A stretch of DNA of 64,000 bases from Bolinopsis microptera. Lineage: Eukaryota > Ctenophora > Tentaculata > Lobata > Bolinopsidae. Each line of letters begins with the position of its first letter. Position 1 is the first letter of the stretch. Shown one piece after another: positions 33,123-44,289 of this stretch. The DNA is taken from positions 15,102,169 through 15,166,168 of the forward strand of contig NC_087072.1 in assembly GCF_026151205.1 (NCBI RefSeq). Direction: 5' to 3'. The notes under the pieces were generated by a model. It had not been told where the DNA came from and searched no databases. It saw only the letters and a program-made list of their open reading frames with translations. The position numbers were made by a program, and so were the translations under genes.

Positions 33123-34600
33123 TCAAAATGAAGGGAGTGAGGAGAATGAGGAGAATATTGTTTGATTGCTTTTAACTGCTGATGATCAGATCGGGCAGGG
33201 TTTTCTCAAAACAAAATAGAGGGCTATAACACTTGTAGTGCTCCTGACGAGGTGACGTAAGGTTTGGAGTCGTGTTTCACACGGGGGTGCAGGGTAGTCA
33301 GATGATGTGCTATCAGTAGTTATATTATGTTATCAGTACTAGTCACGAGAGCGTGGTTTAGCGAAAATTTCACGAAAAGTTTTTGCAGATATTTGAGATA
33401 CGTCGGAACATTACATAAAATGTCTTTAAGGATTCAATGAAATAGGATGAAGGATTTCTGAATGATTTCTTTGTGTTTATACTTTATATTGTGATGAAAA
33501 AGCAGCAGTAATGGTAGTTGCACGGTAAGCAAGAAACTTAGAAATTTCTTTTCTTAAATTTATATCGGATTCTGATCGATTAGAAGTCGACCTTCGAGAT
33601 CACAGAAAGTGTATTTTGATTGCGGAAAGTTAGGGCACCTTCAAATTTTAATCAATGCAGCTCTCTTCAAAGTTTCAAAATAAACACATTATGCACATTG
33701 CACAAGTAGTTGTGATTTAATTTTTACGATATATCGCTATTTTTTAAGTTTAGGGTTTATAAGTTATCAATATATTTATTGCTTCTGCAAATTGGGGATC
33801 TGATTTTGTTGCACTTGCGTGACCCCACTAAAACATCTAATCAGATTCCCTTAAGCAGTTTGCAGGCTGATTAGATTTATCCTTTACGGTTTAATTAATA
33901 TTCAAAATACTTAATTGTTACAGTTCAAAGTTGATGCTCGGTCGTTCTTTTTACTTAGTAACAATGTTCAGGTCAGACTAATTTGTTCGAAAGTTGCATT
34001 AGTTATACAAAAACATTTGATACATAGTTACGTGGTAAAAAGAACGTCATGTTTGTTGCATGCCGATTTAATTATTAATTTAACTCAGAACTTATTACGA
34101 ATTTGTTTGTACTCATTCAAAGATCATGACGTTTTGTATTCAGATATAATATATCTGTTTTTAAACTTTGAATGAGGCAAGCTATTATTATGATCAGATT
34201 GATGATAAAAGATCAAAATCAATTCTTGTAAAATTATGACTTGACGTAATTTAGCAACTTAATGATTAGTATTATATTAGTAGTTTTCAGTTTCGGTAAT
34301 TTGAGAAGAAAATTGTGTTGATATGTTTTTGAAGTACACTGCGTTCAAGTGTTTGTTCCGTCAATGATATAATATTACTTTTGATATTTTGTTCTATTTT
34401 AACTTTTATCAGATAATACATTGTGTATAACTTTCTTCGCTGCTTTAATGTAAAGTCCCTGAAACTGTCTTCACGGTCCAAAATTTATCCCGTGGCATGA
34501 ATTGTGATAGAGGTTCAATTTCTACAGTCACAATAATACTCAGATAAAATATTAATGTTAATTTTCCAGTTAGTTATCAAGTTACACATTCTGACATCGC
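33123..34600. other. 3' UTR of the transporter and intergenic DNA
   Basis: The first 560 bp up to AATAAA (33679-33684) probably form the 3' UTR. The rest is AT-rich, and the short open frames near 33.9 and 34.3 kb have no protein-like features. Confidence 0.5.
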
Positions 34601-34603
34601 ACC

Positions 34604-35065
34604 GGGGGGGGGGGGGGACGTCGACTAAGTGTAGTTTTGGATATTTTTCACTAGACACACCCACCCCCTTTGCGGTACTAACTGTTTTTTTGGATAATAC
34701 GTAAGACACCCACCCCATTTGCCGCCTTTTGCGGTACTAACTGTCGAAAAATCTGTTTTTTGGTATATAAAATAAGATACCCACCCAGAAATTGCTTTTT
34801 TCTAAAAAGAGCTCATTTAAACTTTAAAGGAAACTTTACAAAATTTTAAAAATATTAAAAACCCCAAAAAAAACCTTTAAAAACCTCAAAACCCATTCCC
34901 AAAATTGAAATTTGAGGTAAAAGGGTTTTTTTTGGGGTTAGACACCCCCTTTAGTACCATGTACTAACTGTTTTTCTGGAAAATGGGCAGTAGACCCACC
35001 AGTTAGTACCATGTACTAACTGTGTTTTTAGAAGAAAAAATGGCCCAAAAATGACCCACCCACCA
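34604..35065 (+). repeat. Low-complexity region with recurring GTACTAACTG
   Basis: A 14-G tract (34604-34617) is followed by decayed units containing GTACTAACTG and ACCCACC at 34675, 34734, 34961 and 35013, in the manner of an old minisatellite of irregular period. Confidence 0.6.
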
Positions 35066-36500
35066 ACGTGATGTCCGGCACTTGGTACCTGATCCCCCCC
35101 GTCGCACCCGTTTCTAAGGAAGGCAAATTAATCGATTTCAAATTCTCTAGGGAAATGATAAACATACTGACAACCGGGTATATATTAGAAGCGAATTTTT
35201 GCACGATATTTCGCCACAATTTGTTAATTTATCGTTGTACTATCTCGAGAATACATAACTTCGTATCGGCTTATTGACAGTAGGGTCTGCAGGAACTATA
35301 ATTGTTCTTGCCTCATTTCACACTATTAGCAAGTATGTTACACTATTAGCAAGCATGTTTCACATTACATTCCATCGTAAGGCTATATCATTTCTTTCTT
35401 AAACTTTACTGATTGCATCGTATTGGTTTTAACCTCACTATTGGATAAGATCTGCGGGTTATTTATTACTTTATTACTTATTAGTTTAACTCTCGCATCA
35501 GACCAACCAGCTGTGATCAGGACTAAACAGTTGGAGAAGTTATTAGGGATTGCTGTTGTGGAGCACCATTGTGAACGCTTCTGTACTATTTTTGTTTACT
35601 TGATACTTCCTAGCTGTTAAAATGTTTGTTCCGTTTTTCGTACTAATAGGGGTGTCCTTGTGTCGAAGAAATACAGTCAAAATAAAGTCGATCAAGAATG
35701 TCATAGAAATATGGTTCAAAGTTAGACCGACATTTCAATGTTCTAATGTTCTGTAATCCAGAGAAAGCTGAAAGATACAAGTGCATTTAATATGAGATTC
35801 TGCTCAGGAAACTGGATGATAATTTAACTTCCTTCAGAAAAATAACATATCTCTTTGCTAATTATGAAATAGAGTACTCGATATCATGCGTTGCTCTACA
35901 TTGGAACAACACGAACTATACTTTGGACATAAATTCCTTACTTATTTACTATTTGAACTATTTAAACATTAGCAAGGGCAGTAGACTAGTTTAACACCGA
36001 ATTACTCTTATGTTTTGACTGTAAACTGCGGCCTCACCGAACTATGTATCTCTGTTTTGAGGGGTATGTGTTAGTTTGTTCATAAGTTTAAAGTTAACTG
36101 TCTTGGCAATCTTCGTGTTTTGGTCACTCTAGCTCTTAATACCACAGTACTAATAAAACTCTATGAGTATCGTATAACTAGCGTTCATTTTATATGAAAT
36201 AAATGTGTATGATTTGCATTTGATAATAGGCTATAGCAACCTGACAAAATTTTACAATTGTTAGTCAAATTAAGACATAAGTTAAAAATTCGTGATGGAA
36301 CAATAATTAATGTCCTGACATGAAACGAGGAGACCTGTGCGCATCTCATTCAGAGTAACCCAGTTTTAAGTTTTAACAACTATAGTAAGTATATATAGAT
36401 CAACAGTTGAGGCAGTTGAAGTACTAATCAAATGATGGATTAACACAGTGCTATCTGAGTCGCAAAGTGAAGGATATTGGATTAAATACAATTCAAACGA
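35066..36500. other. Intergenic AT-rich region
   Basis: No supported gene. One frame near 35.44-35.62 kb has a hydrophobic stretch resembling a signal peptide but no ATG of its own and no splice partner. A 20-bp direct repeat, 'cactattagcaag', occurs twice at about 35,322-35,355. Confidence 0.4.
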
Positions 36501-36593
36501 AATGAAATGAGGTATTTATATCCCGCTCGGGCCCTCGGCGCTCATATGATTAACCAAAAACATAAGGAGGGTGGTTAACCATGTCAGAGCGGC
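36501..36593 (+). repeat. Dispersed ~80-bp repeat, copy B
   Basis: Second copy of the repeat at 31410, carrying an extra GGGCCCTCGGCG block in its middle. Confidence 0.75.
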
Positions 36594-36718
36594 CGCTCCT
36601 ACTAAATCGCTCGCCCAAATTTTAAGAAAATTCTTGTGAAAAGGCCCTTTGGATATGAAATTGATCTCAATCGGTGTATTTTTGGACGCTGATTCCGAAT
36701 CACCCCCCCTCCCTCGAT

Positions 36719-36811
36719 TGTTTAGGGCTCGGGATAGGGTTAGGGTTGTGGTAAGGGTTATGGTTAGCTTCGGGGTTATGGTTAGGGTTGGGGTTAGGGT
36801 TTATGTAAAAC
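36719..36811 (+). repeat. Degenerate telomere-like GGGTTA tract
   Basis: About 90 bp made of GGTTAGGGTT, GGGTTATGGTT and GGGTTGGGGTTAGGG variants. It resembles interstitial TTAGGG-type sequence, but units are irregular and the tract is short. Confidence 0.5.
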
Positions 36812-37226
36812 CGTTTTGTACGGCTGCAAAACCATAAAAACCAAAGTCACGTGACATTTTTGGGCAAGCGAATTAGTAAGAGCCCAGAGCGGTTGACTGT
36901 GAGTGATGTGAGCAAGTGTGTAAATGTAAACAGAAGTATTGTTAAATCATGAGGCAAAGACATTACAACATCTTTTATTATAAACCACACTCATCTAAAC
37001 TTAACAAAAGAAACCGTACAATTTAATGTATCTAAGTGACTTGAAATGTGAAGTAAATGTATTCGACATGGCGAATAGTCAAATAGTGTGTGGAACGCTA
37101 CTATTTTGTGTTTTGATAAAGAAGTAGATTTGGTTAACTTTCCTATATCCTAGTTCAGATTACATTTTAATCCTGTATGAATATTGGATGTAGATATCTT
37201 AAACGTATTTCTTTAGCTTGTACGTA

Positions 37227-37397
37227 CAGAAATACCCCGATTTACCGCGGAGTTTTGGAGAAAAGGAAACGTCGCAGTAAATCGGGGTTCATGATAAATA
37301 GGGGGTTTTGACTGTTTACATTATGTATGTTAAACCCTATTTGGTGGAAAGGAAATGACCGCGGTAAATCGGGGTTTGCGGTAAATTGATGTTTCAG
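37227..37397. mobile_element. pogo/Tigger-like MITE (171 bp)
   Basis: It begins CAGAAATACCCCGATTTACC and ends GGTAAATTGATGTTTCAG, imperfect inverted repeats, flanked by TA on both sides (37225-37226, 37398-37399). An inner pair, CCCCGATTTACCGCGG / CCGCGGTAAATCGGGG, adds a second hairpin. The CAG...CCCCGATT terminus and TA target fit Tc1/pogo-type elements. Confidence 0.65.
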
Positions 37398-37732
37398 TAT
37401 ATTTGTTTCCTATGTTCATTTGTAGTTACTTTTCACCCCATTGCTGGTTACATTTCAATTGTACAGATTTATTTTAACCATTGTGAGTTGCAGCTATGTA
37501 AAGTAGTAAAGTGTAATTCCAACGGTCGTTTGTGATAAAAAACATGATCTACATTCTACCCAGTACCCATTCAAAAGAGCAGAAATTACCCAGATAGCAA
37601 TTTCTGGTATGAATTTATCTTTGTCTTCATAATTATTAAATAGCAACCGAATGACTCATAAAACTGCCCCATATAATTGACTCATAATATTGGATATGTA
37701 ATATTCAATCATACCATAGTTTCAATTACATT

Positions 37733-40489
37733 ATGCTAGAATTTAATTTTATTAATTTTAATAAATTCGCTAGGTTACTGATGCGCGTGCGTACTGACTC
37801 GGAGAACGAATTTGATAATATCGTGGATTCATTCTCAAGCTTCTCAGACAAGCAAAACTCCCGACTTGATCTTGAGGCAATCATCGGTCGAGTTAAAAGT
37901 TTTGGAATTCAGAATGCTGAACCAATAATAACTTGTCTTGATCGAAGCAGCAACTATGACATCATTCAATCGTTAAAAAATCCCACATTTAAAAAGTTAT
38001 GGGAAAGTTGTTGGTGTCTTCAAAGATTGGTAGACACCGGGCGCAGAAGAAGAAACACTGTTGGGTATTCTGAAGAGGATTCTGAAGAAGAAAGAGGGCG
38101 CAGAAGAAGAAACAATGTTGAGTATAATTCTGATGATTCCGTAGAGGATTCTGATGATTACTTGTCGAGCGATGGTGAATCTGACGTTTGTGAAACAACA
38201 CGTTTAATGAAGCGGATACACATTGAATCTGTGAAAATGTTTTCAGATCATCTTTGGTCGGACTACATACTAGATCTACCCGGTTACTGGTACACTTGGT
38301 GTAACATAACTGCTATGGCATTCCTGCAAAAGCTTATTCCGTATACACTACCTTTTCACGTGTGGGAAAATATCATATCCTATCTAACTCCGAAACCCAA
38401 GACTACACCGTTCTATTTGATTGAAAAATTGATAGTAAACGACTTTATTAAAATTGGGACTGTCTCTAAAACTGATAGATTGCAAATCTTTGAGAAAAGT
38501 CTACTTCAGGAATGTATATTTCTTTGCTCAGAGCTCGTTAAAATGTTTGGGATGTTGCTTTATTCCTCTCAGGATTTTGCACAAGTCAGATATTTGTCAG
38601 TTTCCATAACCAAAACAGTGCAACTATTCAATTCTATGATGATGCGACTCGAAGGATTCCTCAATGTCCACAACGACATAGAGGCCTCTTCCAACTCCGG
38701 CAGTATCAGTATAATGCTAAGTAAAGAGTATTGTGGTGATTTCAGCGAATTAATGGGTGCTCCAAATTTTGAAGGCCAAAAAATTTCGTGTTTTATAATT
38801 CAGACTACGAGGTTCATTTGTGCCAACGATGAGTTTGAGTATGACTCTCCATACTTTGCTTGGCTGGATCAAAAAGGCGACATTTATCGCTTAGTATATG
38901 CTAAGAAGAGTGTTTTAGCATTGATGGAACCGAAAGAAATAATCAAGATGAAATCGTCAGAGAATGCTATTAAATTAATACGCTCTAACGATAAGCCAAC
39001 TATTCATTGCTCTGGAAGTATCCTAGCGGTAGTTACCTCTGAGGTAAATAATACCACGGAACGGAGTAAGTTTTTGTGGGTTTGGGACTTCGAAATTATG
39101 CCAAAGAATGAACTGTTTAAGTACAATCTAGATGGGCTGACCGCATTTAGCAAAGAAAAGGGCCTGGTCACGGAAGAAATAACTTCAATTGAAAACGTTG
39201 GGCTGACAAAAAATGGCTCTCATATAACCATCGTTCTTTCAGTGATATCGAAATCATCCAACGACTGCAAATCAGCATCAACATTCACCTTTGTACTATC
39301 AGTAGACTTACAGCCTTGCTTACATGGGGATGAGACGATGTCCCCGACCATCAAACACATACTTTCTGATTGTATGCTCATTGCTCTTTACAAGAAATTC
39401 GTCTTTGCTATTGGGATCGGTGAGAGACCTTCACCTATGCTGATCCTACACGATTTAGAAGACGATCTCAAACCACTGATAAAGGTACATTGGGATGCAA
39501 ATAATCCATGGAAAGTCAGATTCAACTGCAATTCGGGGAAGAGTACCTGTATATTCTACCGCAAGAATGAAATTCAACTCCGAAAATTGGACGAAAAGTT
39601 ATCGTTTATCAGAGAAATCAAATTGTCGCTGGAAGAATACGGTCAACTTTCACATCCTTGCTTCCAATTCTTTGATAATACCCTGTATGGATGGCGAAAA
39701 CGTGATTTACAGAATAGCTACAAGGTGGGATATCCATTTAATGAGCAGTTTGTCATTAACCTGAGTTCGGAAGAAAATACTGAACTACTGTATTTTGATT
39801 CTGCTCGTCCAATGACACCGTACAACCCAATAATAATGGGAAGAATGCACTGTTTCAGCCGGGTATATTTCACAGGGTTCAGCCGAAATGGGGATCTTCA
39901 ACAGATGTTTTTCAATTCTAATTTATGCAGTAAATTTAGCGGTTGGTTGGTGAATTTGGTTACTGTAAGGTTTTTTGGCTCCAGCCAGAGTCTTGTTCGT
40001 TCTTTGATCCCAGATGTTGACATCGTTCTTAAGGAACATTCTGATACACGAATTGCCAGGAAAGAAGGTGAATGCCTCAATCTTTTGGTAGCATATGAAG
40101 AGCAATGGGCAAAAGCAGAGACAATACGGCAGTCAATGATTGCCAAGATAGCTGCATTGAAGGCTACAAGTATGAGGAGAGGAATACAGCTGCTGCCAAA
40201 GAGAAACGATAACCCTGTGGATCTAGGACAGCGCAGAAAAATGGCATCCAAGTACATTAATGATATGACAAGATTTGATACTATTATATCCAGATGGAGT
40301 ATCGTCGATTGTTTTGGATTTGGTGACATCATCATCGACGATGAAGTAGAGAGTGTTTTTATTCATAGTAAAAGTTTCATGAATAAAACATCACGCCGCA
40401 GTCTGAAGAAAGGAAGCCCTGTTCAGTTTAGGATTGAATGGGAGGATAATAGGCCACGTCCAACAGCAGCAGCCTCCACGCTTCTATAA
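37733..40489 (+). CDS. Intronless large protein with C-terminal cold-shock-like domain
   Basis: One uninterrupted frame of 918 codons; the start may be the first ATG or Met17 (MRVRTDSENEF). I do not recognise the whole protein. Visible parts: an acidic/arginine region with an internal repeat, (G)RRRRN.V.Y..DDS.E, at about 103-140; a segment LPFHVWENIISYL at 206-218 that looks like an F-box start; a long middle (about 340-770) rich in short beta-like strands with tryptophans, which could be a propeller; and at 852-915 a cold-shock-like OB fold. In that fold FGFGDI stands for RNP1 and VFIHS for RNP2, followed by RSLKKGSPVQF as in canonical cold-shock domains. This suggests RNA or single-stranded DNA binding, perhaps linked to ubiquitin ligase recruitment. 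That combination is inference. AATAAA is at 40717-40722. Lack of introns beside intron-rich genes may mean retroposition. Confidence 0.75.
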   Translation: MLEFNFINFNKFARLLMRVRTDSENEFDNIVDSFSSFSDKQNSRLDLEAIIGRVKSFGIQNAEPIITCLDRSSNYDIIQSLKNPTFKKLWESCWCLQRLVDTGRRRRNTVGYSEEDSEEERGRRRRNNVEYNSDDSVEDSDDYLSSDGESDVCETTRLMKRIHIESVKMFSDHLWSDYILDLPGYWYTWCNITAMAFLQKLIPYTLPFHVWENIISYLTPKPKTTPFYLIEKLIVNDFIKIGTVSKTDRLQIFEKSLLQECIFLCSELVKMFGMLLYSSQDFAQVRYLSVSITKTVQLFNSMMMRLEGFLNVHNDIEASSNSGSISIMLSKEYCGDFSELMGAPNFEGQKISCFIIQTTRFICANDEFEYDSPYFAWLDQKGDIYRLVYAKKSVLALMEPKEIIKMKSSENAIKLIRSNDKPTIHCSGSILAVVTSEVNNTTERSKFLWVWDFEIMPKNELFKYNLDGLTAFSKEKGLVTEEITSIENVGLTKNGSHITIVLSVISKSSNDCKSASTFTFVLSVDLQPCLHGDETMSPTIKHILSDCMLIALYKKFVFAIGIGERPSPMLILHDLEDDLKPLIKVHWDANNPWKVRFNCNSGKSTCIFYRKNEIQLRKLDEKLSFIREIKLSLEEYGQLSHPCFQFFDNTLYGWRKRDLQNSYKVGYPFNEQFVINLSSEENTELLYFDSARPMTPYNPIIMGRMHCFSRVYFTGFSRNGDLQQMFFNSNLCSKFSGWLVNLVTVRFFGSSQSLVRSLIPDVDIVLKEHSDTRIARKEGECLNLLVAYEEQWAKAETIRQSMIAKIAALKATSMRRGIQLLPKRNDNPVDLGQRRKMASKYINDMTRFDTIISRWSIVDCFGFGDIIIDDEVESVFIHSKSFMNKTSRRSLKKGSPVQFRIEWEDNRPRPTAAASTLL

Positions 40490-41412
40490 ATCCAGAGAAA
40501 GTTCAAAACAATTTTACAGATTCAAGTTTCAACTTAGCAACATTGATTGTCCGCTTGATTGTTAGACATTCGTCAACAGTTACAGCAACCGTTAATATCA
40601 TTTTGCATCTTTATAGATTTTATAGCACATAAGATAATGTTGCATATTTTATAACCCAGTATGTATCTAAATATAAGTATAATTTAAGAATAATTGTTAA
40701 GAGGGGTTAACTGTTAAATAAATTGAGTTATTTTTGTTCTTATCAATCTAGTAGTTCATGTAATTTGCAGCGAAGATGGCGCATTCATTCGTAGTTAGTT
40801 GATACTACGTATTACAATTAAATGAAATTTTGTTGAGGAATGAAGATTTTTATTGGCATGTCAAATAGAAATTTGTTGCAGTGTGTCTTCGTCTTTAAAA
40901 TTTCAATTATACTTTTCATTTCAAATGTTTAGTTATAAATATATTTTTAGCGACCGAAATTTTCTTCTATTTAGGATATATGTAACAACTTGACTCTATT
41001 TTTAATCTTACATCTCGATTTTATATTATGAAATGCCCATTCATCAATTATTGAAAAATGTAATAGTACTTTAAATAACACTCATACAATTTTTATCAAG
41101 CAATTTATTTGGTTTGATTGATTAAAAGCTCACGTTTCTGGATAATTATTATACATTTTATGACATCCATTCTATAACGTCTCAAGATCCGATTGGCTGC
41201 CAAAATTGAGATTTATGAGTTTAGATGCCATCCATATTCTATAATTGATTGATTGAATTTCAACTTAACGAAATTACCATTTCTCCCGTGCTTCTGAGTT
41301 CAGTCATATATATGGCAGAATCACCAAAGGAAAAGTTGTTCGTTCTCATTAATTTGACCTGTCATCATGTTACTGTGCTATCAGATATTTCCTTAGTGAG
41401 GGAGGGAGGATA
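40490..41412. other. 3' UTR and intergenic DNA
   Basis: The 3' UTR probably ends after AATAAA at 40717-40722. The rest is AT-rich. Some of it ('caagcaatttatttggttt...') recurs at about 45,940-46,080, so part belongs to the duplicated zinc-finger region. Confidence 0.5.
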
Positions 41413-41815
41413 ACTAGACCACGTGACTAGACCACGTGACTAGACCACGTGACTAGACCACGTGACTAGACCACGTGACTAGACCACGTGACTAGACCAC
41501 GTGACTAGACCACGTGACTAGACCACGTGACTAGACCACGTGACTAGACCACGTGACTAGACCACGTGACTAGACCACGTGACTAGACCACGTGACTAGA
41601 CCACGTGACTAGACCACGTGACTAGACCACGTGACTAGACCACGTGACTAGACCACGTGACTAGACCACGTGACTAGACCACGTGACTAGACCACGTGAC
41701 TAGACCACGTGACTAGACCACGTGACTAGACCACGTGACTAGACCACGTGACTAGACCACGTGACTAGACCACGTGACTAGACCACGTGACTAGACCACG
41801 TGACTAGACCACGTG
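41413..41815 (+). repeat. 31 perfect tandem copies of a 13-bp E-box unit
   Basis: ACTAGACCACGTG is repeated exactly 31 times (403 bp) with no visible substitution. Every unit contains the palindromic E-box CACGTG. Confidence 0.95.
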
Positions 41816-41963
41816 ACTTCCTCTAAGTCTAATGTAATATAACCCGACCCTAGCTTTACAACTTCTGTGTGTTCTGACTATACCACGTGACTTCCTCTAA
41901 GTCTAATGTAATATAACCCGACCCTAGCTTTACAACTTCTGTGTGTTCTGTCTTATTCGAGTC
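41816..41963 (+). repeat. 74-bp tandem duplication next to the E-box array
   Basis: 'acttcctctaagtctaatgt ... gtgtgttctg' occurs twice at a 74-bp offset. The second copy is preceded by one more CCACGTG, so the unit probably arose together with the array edge. Confidence 0.85.
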
Positions 41964-42056
41964 CCCTTGATTATTGTAAGACTAAGTGGTTATTTTCTTG
42001 TCCGACCTTATTTTTACAGTTGCATTGTACAATCATCTTTGAGGTTTCAGTCGTTA

Positions 42057-42461
42057 GGGGTCGTTCAAATGTTACGTAATCATTATTTTAGCAATTTTTA
42101 CCCTCTCCGTAATCAACCGTAATCAACCGTAATCAAGACCCAACCCCCCCCCCCTGACAGCAACATTACGTTATCATGCTCCCCCCCCCCCCCCCCCCCC
42201 CCCCTTTGACATTTTTCCCTGGAAATAATTTTTCTTTACGTTTCATGCTACCCTGATCATGATGAGCCGATATCATTGTTCTGATAACCGGCCAAGCACC
42301 TTTCATATTGTCCAATTGTTATTATTCTAGAGGGTAAAAAAGAGAATTTTGATTACGTTATCAACGACCAACCCCCCCCCCCCCCCCCCCCCGTTATCAA
42401 CCGTAAGCATTTGGAGAATCCCCCCCCCCCTCGGCTGATTACGTAATATGTGAACGACCCC
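42057..42461. mobile_element. PIF/Harbinger-like MITE
   Basis: The ends GGGGTCGTTCAAATGTTACG (left, 42057) and its near complement CGTAATATGTGAACGACCCC (right, to 42461) are flanked by TTA on both sides (42054-42056, 42462-42464). A 3-bp TTA-type target duplication is typical of PIF/Harbinger elements. The inside holds long C tracts and a 40-bp piece related to the satellite of the element at 24127 (CATGCTACCCTGATCATGAT). The right half is present again at about 44,100-44,198. Confidence 0.65.
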
Positions 42462-42556
42462 TTACAAATAAAAATAACGCACTCCTGTTATTTGTATTTT
42501 TTAAATTGTGTTAACTAAGTACAAAAACAACAATCTTATACAACTTTCCGTCAGGA

Positions 42557-43852
42557 ATGTCCGTTCATAAATCAGAAGAATTTGAAGAGGTTCATATCAA
42601 AGAGGAGATGACAGAATCCCAACAGTTTGACACTTGGCCCTCTTCCGTATGCATTTGCAAATGTGAGGACGATGCCGAAAAATACAATCCGAAAGATGAC
42701 GGCTTATCGAATAAACAGTCAGAATTGGGTTATGAACACTTAAGAAACCAAGTCTCAAACGGTAAAGTTGTAAAGACGGAGGATGTCACGAATATGTACG
42801 GAGTACTTGTTAAAGCTGAACCTTTGGACTATACGAAATTCCAGTGTGATAGTTGTAACCTTCCGATCACACCATTTCACAAATCGCCTGCTGAAGAAAA
42901 GTCCACTTCTGTTCCTGCAACTCCTGAGCCTCATGGCAAGGTTGTTGACCCTCCACCAATAAGAGAGACAGTCCCGTCTGAGCCTGTTGACCCTCCACCA
43001 ATTAGAGAGACAGTCCCGTCTGAGCCTGGACTGAAGTCAGCTAAGCTTGTTAAAAAACCTCACAAATGTACACTGTGTGACTACAAGACTGATGCGCCTG
43101 GCAATTTGAAAATACACATCAGGAAGCACACGGGTGAACGACCTTATAAATGTGATATTTGCAGCTACACATCTTCTAGAAAAGGCAATCTGACCAGTCA
43201 CAAACAAACTCACGCGAAGAACCGAACCAGAGAAGGACCTTACAAGTGCGATATGTGTAGCTATTCAGCTGCATGTAAAAGTAGTCTGGTTATTCACAAA
43301 CGAACTCATACCGGAGAAAAACCATACAAATGTGATATTTGCAGCTATTTAACTGCCCGAAGTGGGGATCTTAATATCCACAAACTAACACACACAGGAG
43401 AGAAACCTCATCGCTGTACTGTTTGTGATTATAAAGCCAGAACGGTCGGAACTTTAAAAAGGCATATATTGAGTCATAATAAAGAAAAGCGTTTTAGATG
43501 TGACGAGTGTGATTTTAAAACTAACCGAGCAGAGAATCTAAAAGATCACAAGAGGTTACATAATGGAAAGAAGCCTTCTGAATTGTGCTGTGACATGTGC
43601 AACTATTCGACCTGTCGGAGATTGGATCTCTCTAAACACAAACGGATACACACCGGAGAGAACCCTTATTCTTGTAATATTTGTTATTATAAATGCTCTC
43701 AATCGTCTTCTCTCAATCGTCATTTGTTGACTCATAGCAGACCCAAGCCGTATCGTTGTGAATATTGTGTCTATAATCCTAAGTCTAAGGAGCAATTGTT
43801 AAAACATATACAGACTAGGCATATACGCCCTCACAAAATCAGAAGTGAATAA
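42557..43852 (+). CDS. Nine-finger C2H2 zinc-finger protein, copy 1
   Basis: A 431-residue protein. The N-terminal 160 residues are acidic with three SUMO-type motifs (IKEE, VKTE, VKAE), a cysteine cluster (CICKCEDD) and two copies of VDPPPIRETVPSEP. From about residue 166 follow nine C2H2 fingers with TGE(K/R)P-like linkers. Finger 7 reads LCCDMC and linkers 2-3 and 6-7 are longer. It is a likely nuclear sequence-specific DNA-binding regulator. The ATG is 2 bases after a TTTCCGTCAG that could serve as a splice acceptor, so upstream non-coding or coding exons are possible. Its paralogues are at 44290 (broken) and 47518 (tail region only). Confidence 0.85.
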   Translation: MSVHKSEEFEEVHIKEEMTESQQFDTWPSSVCICKCEDDAEKYNPKDDGLSNKQSELGYEHLRNQVSNGKVVKTEDVTNMYGVLVKAEPLDYTKFQCDSCNLPITPFHKSPAEEKSTSVPATPEPHGKVVDPPPIRETVPSEPVDPPPIRETVPSEPGLKSAKLVKKPHKCTLCDYKTDAPGNLKIHIRKHTGERPYKCDICSYTSSRKGNLTSHKQTHAKNRTREGPYKCDMCSYSAACKSSLVIHKRTHTGEKPYKCDICSYLTARSGDLNIHKLTHTGEKPHRCTVCDYKARTVGTLKRHILSHNKEKRFRCDECDFKTNRAENLKDHKRLHNGKKPSELCCDMCNYSTCRRLDLSKHKRIHTGENPYSCNICYYKCSQSSSLNRHLLTHSRPKPYRCEYCVYNPKSKEQLLKHIQTRHIRPHKIRSE

Positions 43853-44289
43853 TTATTACAAAAGTTAAATCCCAGGAAATTTATAAGTTATTAATTGGAT
43901 TGATTTTAAAATGCATTTTGATCGGCGGATCTCACTAAGAATCCGGCTAAGCACCTTTGAAACTACTTACTATAGTCGGATATTCGATCAATTTCTAAAT
44001 TGTATCACTATCAGAATGAAATTGAGTGGAATTTGAATTAAAATATTGTCCAATTGTTATTATTCTAGAGGGTAAAAAAGATAATTTTGATTACGTAATC
44101 AACAACCCCCCCCCCCCCCCCCCGTAATCAACCGTAAGCATTTGGGAACTCCCCCCCCCCCCCTCGGCTGATTACGTAATATCTGAACGACCCCTTACAA
44201 ATAAAAATAACGCACTCCTGTTATTTGTATTTTTTAAATTGTGTTAACTAAGTACAAAAACAACAATCTTATAAAACTTTCCGTCAGGA
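43853..44289. other. Spacer between zinc-finger copies
   Basis: It contains the duplicated right half of the 42057 MITE (two C tracts, then TGATTACGTAATATCTGAAC) and the same 90 bp of leader as copy 1, so the duplication unit is about 1.7 kb. Confidence 0.6.

Noticed and set aside
36719-36811. True telomere
   Set aside because: The tract is short, irregular and interstitial, with genes on both sides.
36649-36837. 62-codon frame rich in V and R
   Set aside because: It is the translation of the degenerate GGGTTA tract.
41413-41815. CRISPR-like or centromeric array
   Set aside because: Units are 13 bp with no spacers, in an animal genome. It is a plain minisatellite.
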